Origin: Streptomyces flavofungini
GTDB taxonomy: Bacteria > Actinomycetota > Actinomycetes > Streptomycetales > Streptomycetaceae
Direction: 5' to 3'
NCBI RefSeq assembly: GCF_014650815.1
Contig: NZ_BMVR01000012.1
Span: 186,001 to 250,000, forward strand
DNA length: 64,000 bases
Part shown: positions 1 to 8,922 of the stretch, piece by piece
How the letters are laid out: every line of letters begins with the position of its first letter
Numbering within the stretch: position 1 is the stretch's first letter
Position numbers and translations under genes: made by a program
Notes under the pieces: model-generated
The model's database searches: none
The model's input: the letters and a program-made list of their open reading frames with translations, nothing else
Told to the model about the DNA's origin: nothing

Positions 1-1
1 G

Positions 2-259
2 TGCCCGACGACCGACCTGGTCCTCGACCGCTGGTGGCGCTATCGCGCGCCCCGCCCGCACGCCTGCTTCGCCGACGACGCCAACTACCTCGCCCACGCC
101 CTGTCGTTCGCGAACCGCCACCACGAGGCCCAGGAGGTGTTCGACGCGATCGGCCCGTACGCCACGACCGTGCCGTGGTCCTACTGCGGCCCCGCCCACG
201 AGTTGTTCCAGCGCCACCGCGCCTGGGCCTACGACCCGCCGCGCGGCCGACGCCGCTAA
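2..259 (+). CDS. 3' end of an unidentified protein gene (partial)
   Basis: The reading frame enters from outside the window and runs for 85 codons to a TAA at 257-259. The visible C-terminus is rich in aromatic and charged residues (WWRYRAP, FADDANYLAHAL, VFDAIGPYATTVPWSY) and ends in an Arg-rich tail. Third positions are almost all G or C, so this frame, not the one that opens with GTG at base 1, is coding. I do not recognise the family; the helical, Ala/His-rich text resembles the end of a helical-repeat protein, but that is only an impression. It precedes the permease on the same strand by 99 bp of C-rich DNA. Confidence 0.6.
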   Translation, partial: CPTTDLVLDRWWRYRAPRPHACFADDANYLAHALSFANRHHEAQEVFDAIGPYATTVPWSYCGPAHELFQRHRAWAYDPPRGRRR

Positions 260-358
260 CCCCCGCTTCCCCCCGTCTCCCCCGCCACTCCCCCCTTGCT
301 CCCCTTCTCTCCCCCTCCCCCCTCCCTCCCCCTTTCACAGACCAAGGACAGACGACCC

Positions 359-1882
359 GTGCCTCTTGATGTATCCCGCGTGTCCGACGAGGAACGCCTG
401 AAGCAACTCGGCTACCAGCAGACCCTGTCCCGCTCGATGTCGGGCCGCGCCAACTTCGGCGTCAGCTTCACGATCATCTCCATCCTGTCCGGCTGCATGA
501 CGCTCTACGGCTACGGCATGAACACCGGCGGCCCGGCCGTGATCATGTGGGGCTGGCTGTTCGTCGGCGTCATGACCCTGTTCGTCGGCCTGGCCATGGC
601 GGAGGTGTGCTCCTCGTACCCGACCAGCGCGGGCCTGTACTTCTGGGCCCACCAGATGGCGCCCGAACGCTCGCGGGCGGCCTGGGCGTGGTTCACCGGC
701 TGGTTCAACACCCTCGGGCAGATAGCCGTGACGGCGGGCATCGACTTCGGCGCCGCGACGTTCCTCAACGCCCTGCTCGACCTGCAGTTCGGCTTCGAGG
801 CCACGCCGGAGCACACGATCATCCTGTTCGGCTGCATCCTCGCCCTGCACGGCGCCCTGAACACCTTCGGCGTGCGGATCGTCGCCTTCCTCAACGAGGT
901 GTCGATCTGGTGGCACGTCCTCGGTGTGGTCGTCATCTGCGGCGCCCTGGCGATCGTCCCCGACCACCACCGGTCGACCGGCTTCGTCCTCGGCGAGTTC
1001 GTCAACAACACCGGCTTCTCGTCGAGCATCTACGTGGTGGCCATCGGCCTGCTGATGGCCCAGTACACGTTCACCGGTTACGACGCGTCCGCTCACATGA
1101 CCGAGGAGACCATCGACGCGGCGACCGCCGGGCCCAAGGGCATCGTCCGCTCGATCCTCGTCTCCCTGGTGGCCGGGTTCGTGCTCCTCTTCGGCTTCAC
1201 CTACGCCATCCAGTCGTACTCCGGCGCCCTCGACTCGGACACCGGGGTGCCGCCCGCGCAGATCCTCATGGACGCGCTCGGCACGACGGCCAGCAAGTGG
1301 ATGCTGCTCGTCATCATCGTCGCCCAGCTCTTCTGCGGCATGGCGTCGGTGACCGCCAACTCCCGCATGATCTACGCCTTCTCGCGCGACGGCGCGCTGC
1401 CCTTCTCCCGGACGTGGCACAAGCTCAACCCGACCACCCGCACCCCCACCAACGCCGTCTGGCTCGCCACCCTCGGCGCCTTCGCCCTGGGCCTGCCGTA
1501 CTTGTGGAACAACACCGCGTACGCGGCCGTGACGTCCATCGCCACGATCGGCCTGTACATCGCCTATGTGATCCCGACCTTCCTGCGCCTGCGTCAGGGC
1601 GACCGCTTCGAGCGCGGCCCCTGGCACCTCGGCTCCTGGTCCACCATCGTCGGCACCATCGCCATCGCCTGGGTCATGGTGATCACGGTCCTGTTCATGC
1701 TGCCGCAGAGCTCCCCCATCACCAGGGACACGTTCAACTACGCCCCCATCGCGGTCGGCGTGGTCGTCGCCTTCTGCGGCACCTGGTGGCTGGCCTCGGC
1801 CCGCAAGTGGTTCCTGAAGCCCGACCGCCCCCGCGACGACTCCGGCGCGTCCGTGCCCGAGCGGCACGGCGCACAGCGATGA
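359..1882 (+). CDS. APC-superfamily amino acid permease
   Basis: A 507-residue integral membrane protein of the amino acid-polyamine-organocation (APC) superfamily, expected to import an amino acid or amine (GABA, choline or ethanolamine type) across the plasma membrane by proton coupling. About twelve hydrophobic segments are visible from residue 30 to 480. The stretch SSYPTSAGLYFWAHQMAP after the second helix and the later TANSRMIYAFSRDGALPFS loop are characteristic of the eukaryotic-like GABA permease (ACT) branch. GTG 359 is chosen because an AAGGACA Shine-Dalgarno-like sequence lies about 9 nt upstream; the longer frame back to TTG 296 would add a Pro-rich, non-membrane leader. Substrate cannot be read from sequence; the following carotenoid oxygenase does not suggest one. 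Confidence 0.88.
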   Translation: MPLDVSRVSDEERLKQLGYQQTLSRSMSGRANFGVSFTIISILSGCMTLYGYGMNTGGPAVIMWGWLFVGVMTLFVGLAMAEVCSSYPTSAGLYFWAHQMAPERSRAAWAWFTGWFNTLGQIAVTAGIDFGAATFLNALLDLQFGFEATPEHTIILFGCILALHGALNTFGVRIVAFLNEVSIWWHVLGVVVICGALAIVPDHHRSTGFVLGEFVNNTGFSSSIYVVAIGLLMAQYTFTGYDASAHMTEETIDAATAGPKGIVRSILVSLVAGFVLLFGFTYAIQSYSGALDSDTGVPPAQILMDALGTTASKWMLLVIIVAQLFCGMASVTANSRMIYAFSRDGALPFSRTWHKLNPTTRTPTNAVWLATLGAFALGLPYLWNNTAYAAVTSIATIGLYIAYVIPTFLRLRQGDRFERGPWHLGSWSTIVGTIAIAWVMVITVLFMLPQSSPITRDTFNYAPIAVGVVVAFCGTWWLASARKWFLKPDRPRDDSGASVPERHGAQR

Positions 1883-2069
1883 CGTGCGCCGCCGGGTCGT
1901 CCACCGGACGAAGGGGGTGCCGGACCCGGCCGCGGGGGTGGTGCTGACGCCACCCCGACTCGGGCCCCAGACCTCCTGACCCGCGCCCCGTACCGGAGCA
2001 GGATTCTCCGTGTCACCAGCGACGACCCCGGCGCCAGCGCCGGGGTCCGGACACGAACGGGGTTGCACG

Positions 2070-3593
2070 ATGACCAGTCAGACGACCAGTCACACGCGGC
2101 GGCGGATTCTCCAGGGGGCGACGTTCGCGGCCGCGGCCGGCGCGGCCGGGGGGCTCGGGCTCGGCCGCTACGCCCCGGCGGCGCGGGCCGCGACGCCGGG
2201 CCCGGCCGCCGGGGGCACGGGCGCGGGGTCGAATCCGTTCATGGAGGGGGCCTTCGCCCCGGCCACCGACGAGCTGACCGCGTTCGACCTGAAGGTCGTC
2301 GGGCGGGTGCCGCGCGACCTGAACGGACGGTTCCTGCGCACCGGCCCGAACGCGCTGGGCATCGAGGACCCGCGGGCGCACCACTGGATGCTGGGCGACG
2401 GCATGGTGCACGGGGTGCGGCTGCGCGGCGGGCGCGCGGAGTGGTACCGCAACCGGTGGGTGCGCTCCTCGCAGGTGACGAAGAAGCTGGGCGAGACCTA
2501 CCCGGGCGAGGTGCCGCCCGACGACTTCGCGTGCAACACCCATGTGATCCCGTACAAGGGTCGTGTCCTCGCGCTCCAGGAGGGCGGGCCGCTGCCGTAT
2601 GAACTGGACGGCGAGCTGAACACCCTGCGGCCGTACGACTTCCGCGCCACCCTCAAGGGCGCGTTCACCGCGCACACCAAGTACGACGCGGCCGCCGACG
2701 AGCTGCACGCGGTGGCGTACTACCCGACCTGGGACCACGTGCGGCACATCATGATCGACCGGACCGGCCGGGTCGCCCGGACCACCGAGGTCCCGGTGCC
2801 GGACGCGCCGATGATGCACGACTTCGCGCTGACCGAGAAGTACGTGGTGATCGTGGACGTGCCGATCACGTTCGACGCGGCAGCGGCGGAGGCGGGCGCG
2901 CTGGTGCCGTACATCTGGAACGACAAGCGCCCGATGCGGGTCGGCGTGCTGCCGCGCGCGGGCGGCAGCACCCGCTGGTTCGAGGTCGACCCGATCTACT
3001 ACTCGCACACCCTCAACGCCTACGACCAGGGCGAGTCGGTGATCGTCGACTTCACGTCCATGCCCGCGCCGTTCCACGCCGCCGGGCGCGGCAACGGCGG
3101 GCCGTCCGCGACCGGGGCCCCGGCCCTCGACCGCTGGACGATCGACCTGCGCGCGGGCCGGGTCCGCAGCTCCCGCGTCGACGACCGCCCGCAGGAGTTC
3201 CCCCGCGTCAACGAGTCCCTGGTCTCGCGTCGGCACCGCTACGGCTACACGGCCAGCGCGGCCGCCATGTGGACGGCGTACGAGACGGTCGACGGGGTGC
3301 CGCCGGACACCAAGTTCACCAACTGCCTGGTGAAGCACGACATGTTGCGCAGTACGCAGCAGGTGCACCGCTTCCCGAAGGGCGCGGCGGCGAGCGAGCC
3401 GGTGTTCGTGCCCCGGCGCGGCGCGCGGGACGAGGACGACGGCTACATCGTGTCCTACGTCAACGACCCCGACCGGGGCGCCACCGACCTGGTGATCCTC
3501 TCGGCGCAGGACTTCACCGGCCGCCCGCTGGCCCGGGTCCAGCTGCCGGGGCGGGTGCCGTTGGGCTTCCACGGCAGCTGGGTGGCGGCGTAG
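2070..3593 (+). CDS. Tat-exported carotenoid oxygenase family protein
   Basis: A 507-residue member of the RPE65/carotenoid cleavage and lignostilbene dioxygenase family, non-heme Fe(II) enzymes that split a C=C bond of a polyene or stilbene with O2. The N-terminus (TRRRILQGA followed by an Ala/Gly-rich hydrophobic run) is a twin-arginine signal, so the protein probably acts outside the membrane. Family blocks are clear: LNGRFLRTGPNA, HHWMLGDGMVHG, and four candidate iron-ligating histidines in TAHTKYD, MMHDFAL, YSHTLNA and the C-terminal GFHGSW. ATG 2070 starts the Tat signal directly; GTG 2010 in frame would add 20 Pro/Ala-rich residues. It lies 187 bp after the permease on the same strand and converges on the hydrolase gene with 18 bp between. 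Confidence 0.9.
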   Translation: MTSQTTSHTRRRILQGATFAAAAGAAGGLGLGRYAPAARAATPGPAAGGTGAGSNPFMEGAFAPATDELTAFDLKVVGRVPRDLNGRFLRTGPNALGIEDPRAHHWMLGDGMVHGVRLRGGRAEWYRNRWVRSSQVTKKLGETYPGEVPPDDFACNTHVIPYKGRVLALQEGGPLPYELDGELNTLRPYDFRATLKGAFTAHTKYDAAADELHAVAYYPTWDHVRHIMIDRTGRVARTTEVPVPDAPMMHDFALTEKYVVIVDVPITFDAAAAEAGALVPYIWNDKRPMRVGVLPRAGGSTRWFEVDPIYYSHTLNAYDQGESVIVDFTSMPAPFHAAGRGNGGPSATGAPALDRWTIDLRAGRVRSSRVDDRPQEFPRVNESLVSRRHRYGYTASAAAMWTAYETVDGVPPDTKFTNCLVKHDMLRSTQQVHRFPKGAAASEPVFVPRRGARDEDDGYIVSYVNDPDRGATDLVILSAQDFTGRPLARVQLPGRVPLGFHGSWVAA

Positions 3594-3611
3594 CCGCGCC
3601 GGGGCGGGCCG

Positions 3612-4307
3612 TCAGCCGTGCAGGTCCTTGGCCGCTTCCGCGATCAGCTCGACGACCGGGTCGGGCTGGGAGGCCAGGGAGGCGTGGCCGCAGTCGAGTT
3701 CGACGGTCGCGCGGGGGGCCATGCGCTCGGCCATGCGGCGTTCGTTGTCGGGGTGGATCATGCGGTCCTGGGCGGAGACCTGGTACCAGGACGGTTTGCT
3801 CCGCCAGGCCGGTGCGGTCACGGTGTCGCCGAACGTGGAGCCCAGCGGCGCCTTCTGCGTGACGGCCATGACCAGCGCCTCGTCCACGGGCAGGTCCTGG
3901 CAGAAGCTCTCGTGGAACTTCTCCTGCTTGATCCACAGGTAGCCGTCGGAGTCCGGGGCGATGTTGTCGACGGCCTCGGGCGGCAGCTCCTGGGTGAGCT
4001 GACCGGGGCTCTCGCCCGCGTCCGGGGCGAACGCGGCGACGTAGACGAGACCGGTGACCTGGGGCAGGTCGCCCGCCTCGGTGATGACGGCGCCGCCGTA
4101 GGAGTGGCCGACGAGCAGGACCGGTCCTTCGAGCCGCCGGACCATCTTGCGGGTGCGCTCGGCGTCGTCGGCCAGCGAGGTCAGCGGGTTCTCCACCGCG
4201 TGCAGGTCGGTGAAGCCGCGCTTGTGGAGCTGGACGATGACCTTGGACCAGTGGGCGGCTCCGCCCCAGAATCCGTGGACCAGAACAATCGAGGGCTTGT
4301 CCGCCAT
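3612..4307 (-). CDS. alpha/beta hydrolase
   Basis: A 231-residue cytosolic alpha/beta-hydrolase of the small EstC/salicylate-esterase-like group. It opens with the first strand and oxyanion loop (SIVLVHGFWGGAAHW), carries the nucleophile elbow GHSYGG near residue 70, an acidic residue in the SAQDRMI segment and a late histidine in DCGHASL, a complete Ser-Asp-His triad. No signal peptide is seen. Family members hydrolyse small esters or lactones; the natural substrate here is unknown. It is transcribed leftward, 125 bp downstream of the histidine kinase stop, and could be read from the same operon, but the gap and lack of functional link make that uncertain. Confidence 0.85.
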   Translation of the reverse strand: MADKPSIVLVHGFWGGAAHWSKVIVQLHKRGFTDLHAVENPLTSLADDAERTRKMVRRLEGPVLLVGHSYGGAVITEAGDLPQVTGLVYVAAFAPDAGESPGQLTQELPPEAVDNIAPDSDGYLWIKQEKFHESFCQDLPVDEALVMAVTQKAPLGSTFGDTVTAPAWRSKPSWYQVSAQDRMIHPDNERRMAERMAPRATVELDCGHASLASQPDPVVELIAEAAKDLHG

Positions 4308-4432
4308 GATCTCGTACCGTCCTTCGAGGGAACGCGGTGCGGCCGGTCTTCCCGAGGGCCTCGGCCCACGCTAAGCGGGCGCCGCGGCGGCCGCCACCGC
4401 TCGCCGGGGCGCGCGGCGCCTGCTGTCCGGCC

Positions 4433-5797
4433 TCAGGTGTGCCGTCGCGGGAGGCTCAGCGTGGCGACGGCTCCGTGCGGCTCGGCGTTCGTCAGCGTGA
4501 CGCGGGCGCCGATGACGTGGGCCTGGCCGAGGGCGATGGTGAGGCCCAGGCCGTGGCCGTGGCCGCGTTCGGCGGCGCCGGTGCGGAAGCGTTGGGGGCC
4601 GTGGTCGAGGAGGTCCGCCGGGAAGCCGGGGCCGTGGTCGCGTACGACGACGGTGACGGCGGCGCCGGTGGTGGCGTCGACGGTGACCTCCACCGGCGGG
4701 CCGCCGTGCCGGTGGGCGTTGAGGACCAGGTTGGTGACGATGCGGTCGACGCGGCGCGGGTCGGTCTCGACCGTCGGGTCCCCGACGACGGTGATCCGGG
4801 TGTCGACACCGGTGCGGCGTACGCACTCCGTGACCACTTCGCCCAGCGGCACCGGCTGCGCGTCGGCCCGCTCGGCGCCCGCGTCGAGGCGGGAGATCTC
4901 CAACAGGTCGTCCACCAGTGCCCGCAGCACCCGCACCCGGTCCTGGACCAGGTCGGTGGCCTCGCTCTCCGGCAGGAGCGAGGCGGAGGTGACGAGGCCC
5001 GCGAGCGGGGTGCGCAGTTCGTGGGCGACGTCGGCGGTGAAGCGCTGTTCGCCGCGCAGGCGTTCCTGGAGGGCGTCCGCCATGTGGTCGACGGCCGAGG
5101 AGATCTCGCTGATCTCGTCGTGGCCGCGGCTCGCGGTGCGCGCGTCCAGGGCGCCGTTCCTGATGCGCCGGGCCGTACCCGCGACCCGGCGCAGGCGACG
5201 CAGCACCAGCTCGGCGGCGAGCAGGGCCAGGGGCACGACGACGGCGAGGGTGGCGACGGCCGCGTACCGGATGTGCCGGTCGAGCGCCTGCAGGCTGCGC
5301 TTCTCGGCGCCCATGTCCATGCGGACGGCCAGGTCGGTGCCGTCGACGCGGCTCGCCGCCCACATGAACGGACCTTGGAGCGGCTTGCTGGTGTCGTACC
5401 AGGTGAGAGGGCCGGGCTCGGAGGCGAGCCGGTGCCGCAGCCCGTCCGGCACCTCGTCGCCGATGGCGTAGCCGGGTGGCTCCGAGGGGTTCCGGCTCGC
5501 GGACCTGCCGTCGCGGAACTCGAACTCGGCGACCTCCAGTTCGCGCAGCGCGGTGCCGCGCCCGATGCTCATGGAGCGCGTCTCGGTGGTCTGGTGCACC
5601 AGGACGCCGATGCCCACGGCCATCGCGCAGGCCGCCGCTGCGACGCCCGCGGCGATCTTCCAGCGCAGGGAGCGGGGGTCGACGAGGCGGCGGAGCGCCT
5701 CACCGGGCGGGGTGCGGTCGGCGTCGGCGTCGGCGGCTTGGGGATCACCGCTGATGTCAGCTGTGGTGGGGCGCGCGTCAGGTGTCGTACGTCGCAT
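4433..5797 (-). CDS. sensor histidine kinase, CseC-like
   Basis: A 454-residue membrane sensor kinase. A cytoplasmic leader is followed by TM1 (about 46-68), an extracytoplasmic domain of roughly 110 residues, TM2 (about 178-198), a HAMP linker, the phosphoacceptor H-box FTADVAHELRTPLAGL with His259, and an HATPase_c domain (N-box NLVLNAHRHGG, G1 RDHGPGFP, G2 GHGLGLTIA). ATG 5797 lies one base after the response-regulator stop (TGA-C-ATG), so the two are translationally coupled. The layout and the partner match the Streptomyces CseB/CseC cell-envelope-stress pair, and the carboxypeptidase upstream fits an envelope role, but no sigma-E gene is adjacent, so this is probably a paralogue rather than CseC itself. 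Confidence 0.9.
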   Translation of the reverse strand: MRRTTPDARPTTADISGDPQAADADADRTPPGEALRRLVDPRSLRWKIAAGVAAAACAMAVGIGVLVHQTTETRSMSIGRGTALRELEVAEFEFRDGRSASRNPSEPPGYAIGDEVPDGLRHRLASEPGPLTWYDTSKPLQGPFMWAASRVDGTDLAVRMDMGAEKRSLQALDRHIRYAAVATLAVVVPLALLAAELVLRRLRRVAGTARRIRNGALDARTASRGHDEISEISSAVDHMADALQERLRGEQRFTADVAHELRTPLAGLVTSASLLPESEATDLVQDRVRVLRALVDDLLEISRLDAGAERADAQPVPLGEVVTECVRRTGVDTRITVVGDPTVETDPRRVDRIVTNLVLNAHRHGGPPVEVTVDATTGAAVTVVVRDHGPGFPADLLDHGPQRFRTGAAERGHGHGLGLTIALGQAHVIGARVTLTNAEPHGAVATLSLPRRHT

Positions 5798-5798
5798 G

Positions 5799-6551
5799 TC
5801 AGCGCCGGAACTTGTAGCCGAAGCCGCGCACGGTCTCGATGTGATCGGCGCCGATCTTCTTGCGCAGCCGCTGCACGGTCAGGTCGACGACCCGGCTGTC
5901 GCCCTCCCAGCCGTAGTCCCACACCTTGCGAAGGAGTGTCTGGCGCTCCAGGACGATGCCGGGCGCGGCCACGAACTCCAGGAGCAGGCGCAGTTCGGTG
6001 GGGGTGAGGGCGAGGAGGCGGCCGTCCGTGCGGACTTCCAGGCCGCGGGTGTCGACGCTGAGGTTGCGGAAGGTGAGCAGGCCGCCGTCGTCGGGGGCCG
6101 GGGCGTCGGCCGTGGCGTGGGCGGTGAAGGTGGCGCGGCGCAGCAGGGTGCGGATGCGGGCGACCAGGACCGTGGTGTCGACGGGTTTGACGATGTAGTC
6201 GTCGGCGCCCGCCTCCAGGCCCGCGACGACGTCCAGCGCGTCGCCGCGCGCGGACATCATCAGGAGGTGGGCCTGGCTCGTCTCGCGGACCCGGTAGGAC
6301 AGGCCGATGCCGTCGAGGTGGGGCAGCATGACGTCGACGAGGAGCAGGTCGTACGCCCCGTCCCGGAACATCTCCAGGCCCGTCAGCCCGTCGGGGGCCG
6401 CCGCCACCTCGTAGCCGTAACGCTCCAGGGCCATGCCGACGGACTTGCGGATCGCGTCGTCGTCCTCGATCAGCAGGATGCGCACGGGGGCGGCGGGGCT
6501 GCCTTCCTGGGGTGCGGGGCGTCCCGCCGGTTCGCTGTGGGGCTGTGGCAT
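5799..6551 (-). CDS. OmpR-family response regulator, CseB-like
   Basis: A 250-residue two-component response regulator. The receiver has the acidic cluster IEDDD (residues 28-32), phosphoacceptor Asp73 in LLVDVMLPHLDG and the conserved Lys in DDYIVKPVD. A winged-helix Trans_Reg_C domain follows (LTPTELRLLLEF, VWDYGWEGDSRVVDLTVQRLRKKIG). ATG 6551 is preceded by CAGGTGACGAG, a good ribosome site. An alternative GTG at 6758 overlaps the stop of the upstream gene as GTGA and would add a 69-residue Gly/Ser-rich leader encoded by the 9-bp repeat array; its third-position GC is weak, so I prefer the ATG. Closest recognisable relatives are CseB-type regulators of envelope stress. Confidence 0.9.
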   Translation of the reverse strand: MPQPHSEPAGRPAPQEGSPAAPVRILLIEDDDAIRKSVGMALERYGYEVAAAPDGLTGLEMFRDGAYDLLLVDVMLPHLDGIGLSYRVRETSQAHLLMMSARGDALDVVAGLEAGADDYIVKPVDTTVLVARIRTLLRRATFTAHATADAPAPDDGGLLTFRNLSVDTRGLEVRTDGRLLALTPTELRLLLEFVAAPGIVLERQTLLRKVWDYGWEGDSRVVDLTVQRLRKKIGADHIETVRGFGYKFRR

Positions 6552-6632
6552 CTCGTCACCTGGGGGTCGTGTCGTACGGGGCCGGGCGGCGCGGGGGCAC
6601 GGCGGAGGTCCGCTGTCCGCTCGGCGCGTCTC

Positions 6633-6722
6633 GCCGGACCTGCCGGGCCTGCCGGACCCGCCGGACCCGCCGGGCCTGCCGGACCCGCCGGACCCGCCGG
6701 ACCCGCCGGACCCGCCGGACCC
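6633..6722. repeat. tandem array of ten 9-bp units
   Basis: Ten consecutive 9-bp units on the + strand, consensus GCCGGACCC; units 2 and 5 read GCCGGGCCT and unit 1 ends in T. The array sits between the phosphatase-fold gene (ends 6755) and the response-regulator ATG (6551), inside a leftward operon. Because the unit is a multiple of three, copy-number change would never shift frame; read leftward it encodes Gly-Ser-Gly repeats with two Gly-Arg-Pro variants. Confidence 0.95.
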
Positions 6723-6754
6723 GCTGATCACGACGGTATCCGCTTTCGCGGTGG

Positions 6755-7801
6755 TCACAGGCTCAGTGCGGCCGCGACGGGCAGGTGGTCGCTGCCGGTC
6801 CGCGGCAGGGTCCAGGACGAGGCCGCGGTGACGCCCTTGACGAGGATCTGGTCGATCCGGGCCACCGGGAACGACGCGGGCCAGGTGAACCCGAATCCGT
6901 CGCCCGCCTCCTCCTGCGTCGACCGCAGCTGTCCGGTCAGCGGGCGCAGGGCCGTGTCGTCGGTCGTGCCGTTGAAGTCGCCGACCACCACGACGCGCGG
7001 CAGCGGTTCGGCGCGTACGGCGGCGGCGAGCTTCGCGGCCGCCTCGTCGCGGGTGGCCGTGGCGAACCCCCCGCTCGGGTGCACGCGCACCGACGCGAGG
7101 TGTGCGGCGTACACGGCGAGCGGCCCCTTCGGCGTCGCGACGGTGGCCCGCAGCGCGCGGGTCCACGGCATGATCGCGACCGGTTCCACGGCCCGCAGCG
7201 GGTACCTGCTCCACAGCCCGACCGTGCCCCGCACCTCGTGGTACCGGTAGCTGCGGTCCAGTACGCGCCCGTACTCCGGTGCCGTCGCCGGGGACAGTTC
7301 CTCCAGGGCGACGAGGTCCGCGCCGGAGGCGATGAGGGCGCGGGCGGTGCCGTCCGGGTCGGGGTTCCGGTCCTGGACGTTGTGGCTGACCACGGTGAGG
7401 TCCCCGCCGCCGGAGCGCTTGTCCATGACCATGCCGCCGAACAGCGAGCACCAGACGACGGCCGGGACCAGCACGGCGAGGGCGGCGGTCGCGGAGCGCC
7501 GCACGGCGGCGAGCACCAGGAGCAGGGGGACGCCCGCGCCCAGCCACGGCAGGAAGGTCTCCAGGAGGCCGCCGGGGTTGCCGAAGCGGTGGGGCACCCA
7601 GGTGTGGCCGAGCATGACCAGGGCGAGGAGCAGGGCGGCCGCAGCGATGAGTCGGCCGCGGCGCCAGAGGTCGCTGCGGCCGTTGAAGCCGTTGCCCGCG
7701 CGGCCCTCGCCGCTGTCCCCGCCGCAGGTGTCGGCCGCCCCGGACGGCCCCTCGGCCACGCCGACCGTGCGTTGCGGAAGCTGCTCGTGCAGTGACGTCA
7801 T
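6755..7801 (-). CDS. membrane endonuclease/exonuclease/phosphatase family protein
   Basis: A 348-residue protein with three N-terminal hydrophobic segments (about residues 45-125) followed by an endonuclease/exonuclease/phosphatase (EEP) fold. EEP motifs are present in order: LTVVSHNVQ, LVALEELSP (metal-binding Glu), the YAAHLASV His, VVVGDFNGTTDD (Asp/Asn) and the terminal GSDHLPVAA (Asp-His). Topology places the EEP domain outside the cell, as in other actinobacterial members thought to hydrolyse phosphodiesters or phospholipid-like substrates. ATG 7801 overlaps the stop of the carboxypeptidase gene as ATGA, so both are co-translated; downstream come the repeat array and the two-component system. 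True substrate is unknown. Confidence 0.85.
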   Translation of the reverse strand: MTSLHEQLPQRTVGVAEGPSGAADTCGGDSGEGRAGNGFNGRSDLWRRGRLIAAAALLLALVMLGHTWVPHRFGNPGGLLETFLPWLGAGVPLLLVLAAVRRSATAALAVLVPAVVWCSLFGGMVMDKRSGGGDLTVVSHNVQDRNPDPDGTARALIASGADLVALEELSPATAPEYGRVLDRSYRYHEVRGTVGLWSRYPLRAVEPVAIMPWTRALRATVATPKGPLAVYAAHLASVRVHPSGGFATATRDEAAAKLAAAVRAEPLPRVVVVGDFNGTTDDTALRPLTGQLRSTQEEAGDGFGFTWPASFPVARIDQILVKGVTAASSWTLPRTGSDHLPVAAALSL

Positions 7802-8796
7802 GACCGCACCGGCTTGTCCGCGCGGAGGGCGCCGGGAAGGCGCCGCTGCACGGCGTCGATCAGCGCGCCGCTCCTGTCGATGGCGGCCTCCAGGCCTTCC
7901 ATGGGGGTGGTGTCGGCGCGCTGCCCCAGGACGACACCGAGCACGAGGTGGTGCCCGGCGCCGGACTTCGCCTCGGCGGCCCACATGAGGTTGCCGCCCG
8001 CGGGTGTGCTCGACCCCGTCTTGAGGCCGATGACGCCGGGCTTCTCCAGGAGCCGGTTGGTGTTGGTGACCGTGCCGGGAACGCCGGGGACGGTCGTGCT
8101 GCGCAGGGCCACCACCTCGCGGAGCACCGGCTGCCTCATGGCCTGCCGGGCGAGCTTGAGCTGGTCGTCCGCGGTGCTCTTGGTGCTGGACTCGAAGCCG
8201 CTGGCTCCGGTGTACGTGGTGCGGGTCATCCCCAGGTCCTCGGCGGCGCGGTTCATCTTCGCGACGAAGGCCCGCTGGCTGCCGGCGTCCCAACGGGCCA
8301 GCAGCCGGGCGACGTTGTTGCCGGACGGGAGCAGGAGCAGTTCCAGGAGTTCACGCTGGCTGTGGCGGCGCCCCTCGCGGAGTTGCACGGTGGACTCGCT
8401 GAGCGAGTGGGACTCCTGCGCGGCGGCCGCGTCGACCGTGATCCGCGGACCCTTCTCCCCCGCTGCGAGGGGGTGCTCCTTGAGGATCACGTACGCCGTC
8501 ATCACCTTGGTGACACTCGCGATCGGCACCGGCCGCCGGTCGCCCCTGCTGCCGAGGCTGCCGACGCCCTGGACCTCGATGCTCGTCTGCCCCTCGTCGG
8601 GCCACGGCAGGCTCACGGCCCCGACGAGCCCGTCGCCCTGCCCTTCCTTGCCCTCCGTACCACCGGGCAGGGCCAGCCAGCCCCCCGCCCCGGCCACGAC
8701 CAGCACGGCGGCCGCCCCGCACAGCGCCTTGCCCCGGTGCGGCCCTTTCCGCAGCGCCCTGCCCACCCCGGCTGCCCGTACCCGACGAACGATCAC
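7798..8796 (-). CDS. D-alanyl-D-alanine carboxypeptidase (S11, low-molecular-weight PBP)
   Basis: A 332-residue penicillin-binding serine peptidase that trims the terminal D-Ala from peptidoglycan stem peptides outside the membrane. One N-terminal membrane anchor (about residues 25-44) precedes the S11 domain. All three active-site motifs are visible: SVTK (Ser94-Lys97), SGN in LLLPSGNNVARL, and KTG in GLKTGSSTPAGGN. GTG 8796 is chosen because GGAGAGG lies 8-9 nt upstream; ATG 8868 in frame has no ribosome site and only adds 24 residues. It heads a leftward operon with the EEP-fold protein and possibly the CseBC-like pair, which would couple envelope remodelling with envelope sensing. Confidence 0.9.
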   Translation of the reverse strand: MIVRRVRAAGVGRALRKGPHRGKALCGAAAVLVVAGAGGWLALPGGTEGKEGQGDGLVGAVSLPWPDEGQTSIEVQGVGSLGSRGDRRPVPIASVTKVMTAYVILKEHPLAAGEKGPRITVDAAAAQESHSLSESTVQLREGRRHSQRELLELLLLPSGNNVARLLARWDAGSQRAFVAKMNRAAEDLGMTRTTYTGASGFESSTKSTADDQLKLARQAMRQPVLREVVALRSTTVPGVPGTVTNTNRLLEKPGVIGLKTGSSTPAGGNLMWAAEAKSGAGHHLVLGVVLGQRADTTPMEGLEAAIDRSGALIDAVQRRLPGALRADKPVRS

Positions 8797-8922
8797 CGAC
8801 GACCACCTCTCCCTGCCCGGCGTACGCGGCTCTCCCGCGTACGCCTCCAGCCTTGGAGAGGACCGCATCCGGCCGGTCAGGACCGTGCATCCACCGGCGC
8901 GCGGATATGTGTCGTCCAGGTA

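Noticed and set aside
335..2068. A 577-codon open frame antisense to the permease and several similar long antisense frames elsewhere
   Set aside because: They are low-complexity (Gly, Arg, Asp, Val) shadows created by GC-rich codons of the true gene and have no family match or ribosome site.
4433..6551. The genuine CseB/CseC system of Streptomyces
   Set aside because: Sequence style agrees, but the sigE-cseA genes that precede cseBC are absent and replaced by a carboxypeptidase and a phosphatase-fold gene, so only CseBC-like is justified.
6601..6730. Collagen-like Gly-Pro-Ala repeat protein on the + strand across the 9-bp array
   Set aside because: The frame is only open because of the repeat; flanking residues are antisense to the two-component and phosphatase genes and show no coding bias.
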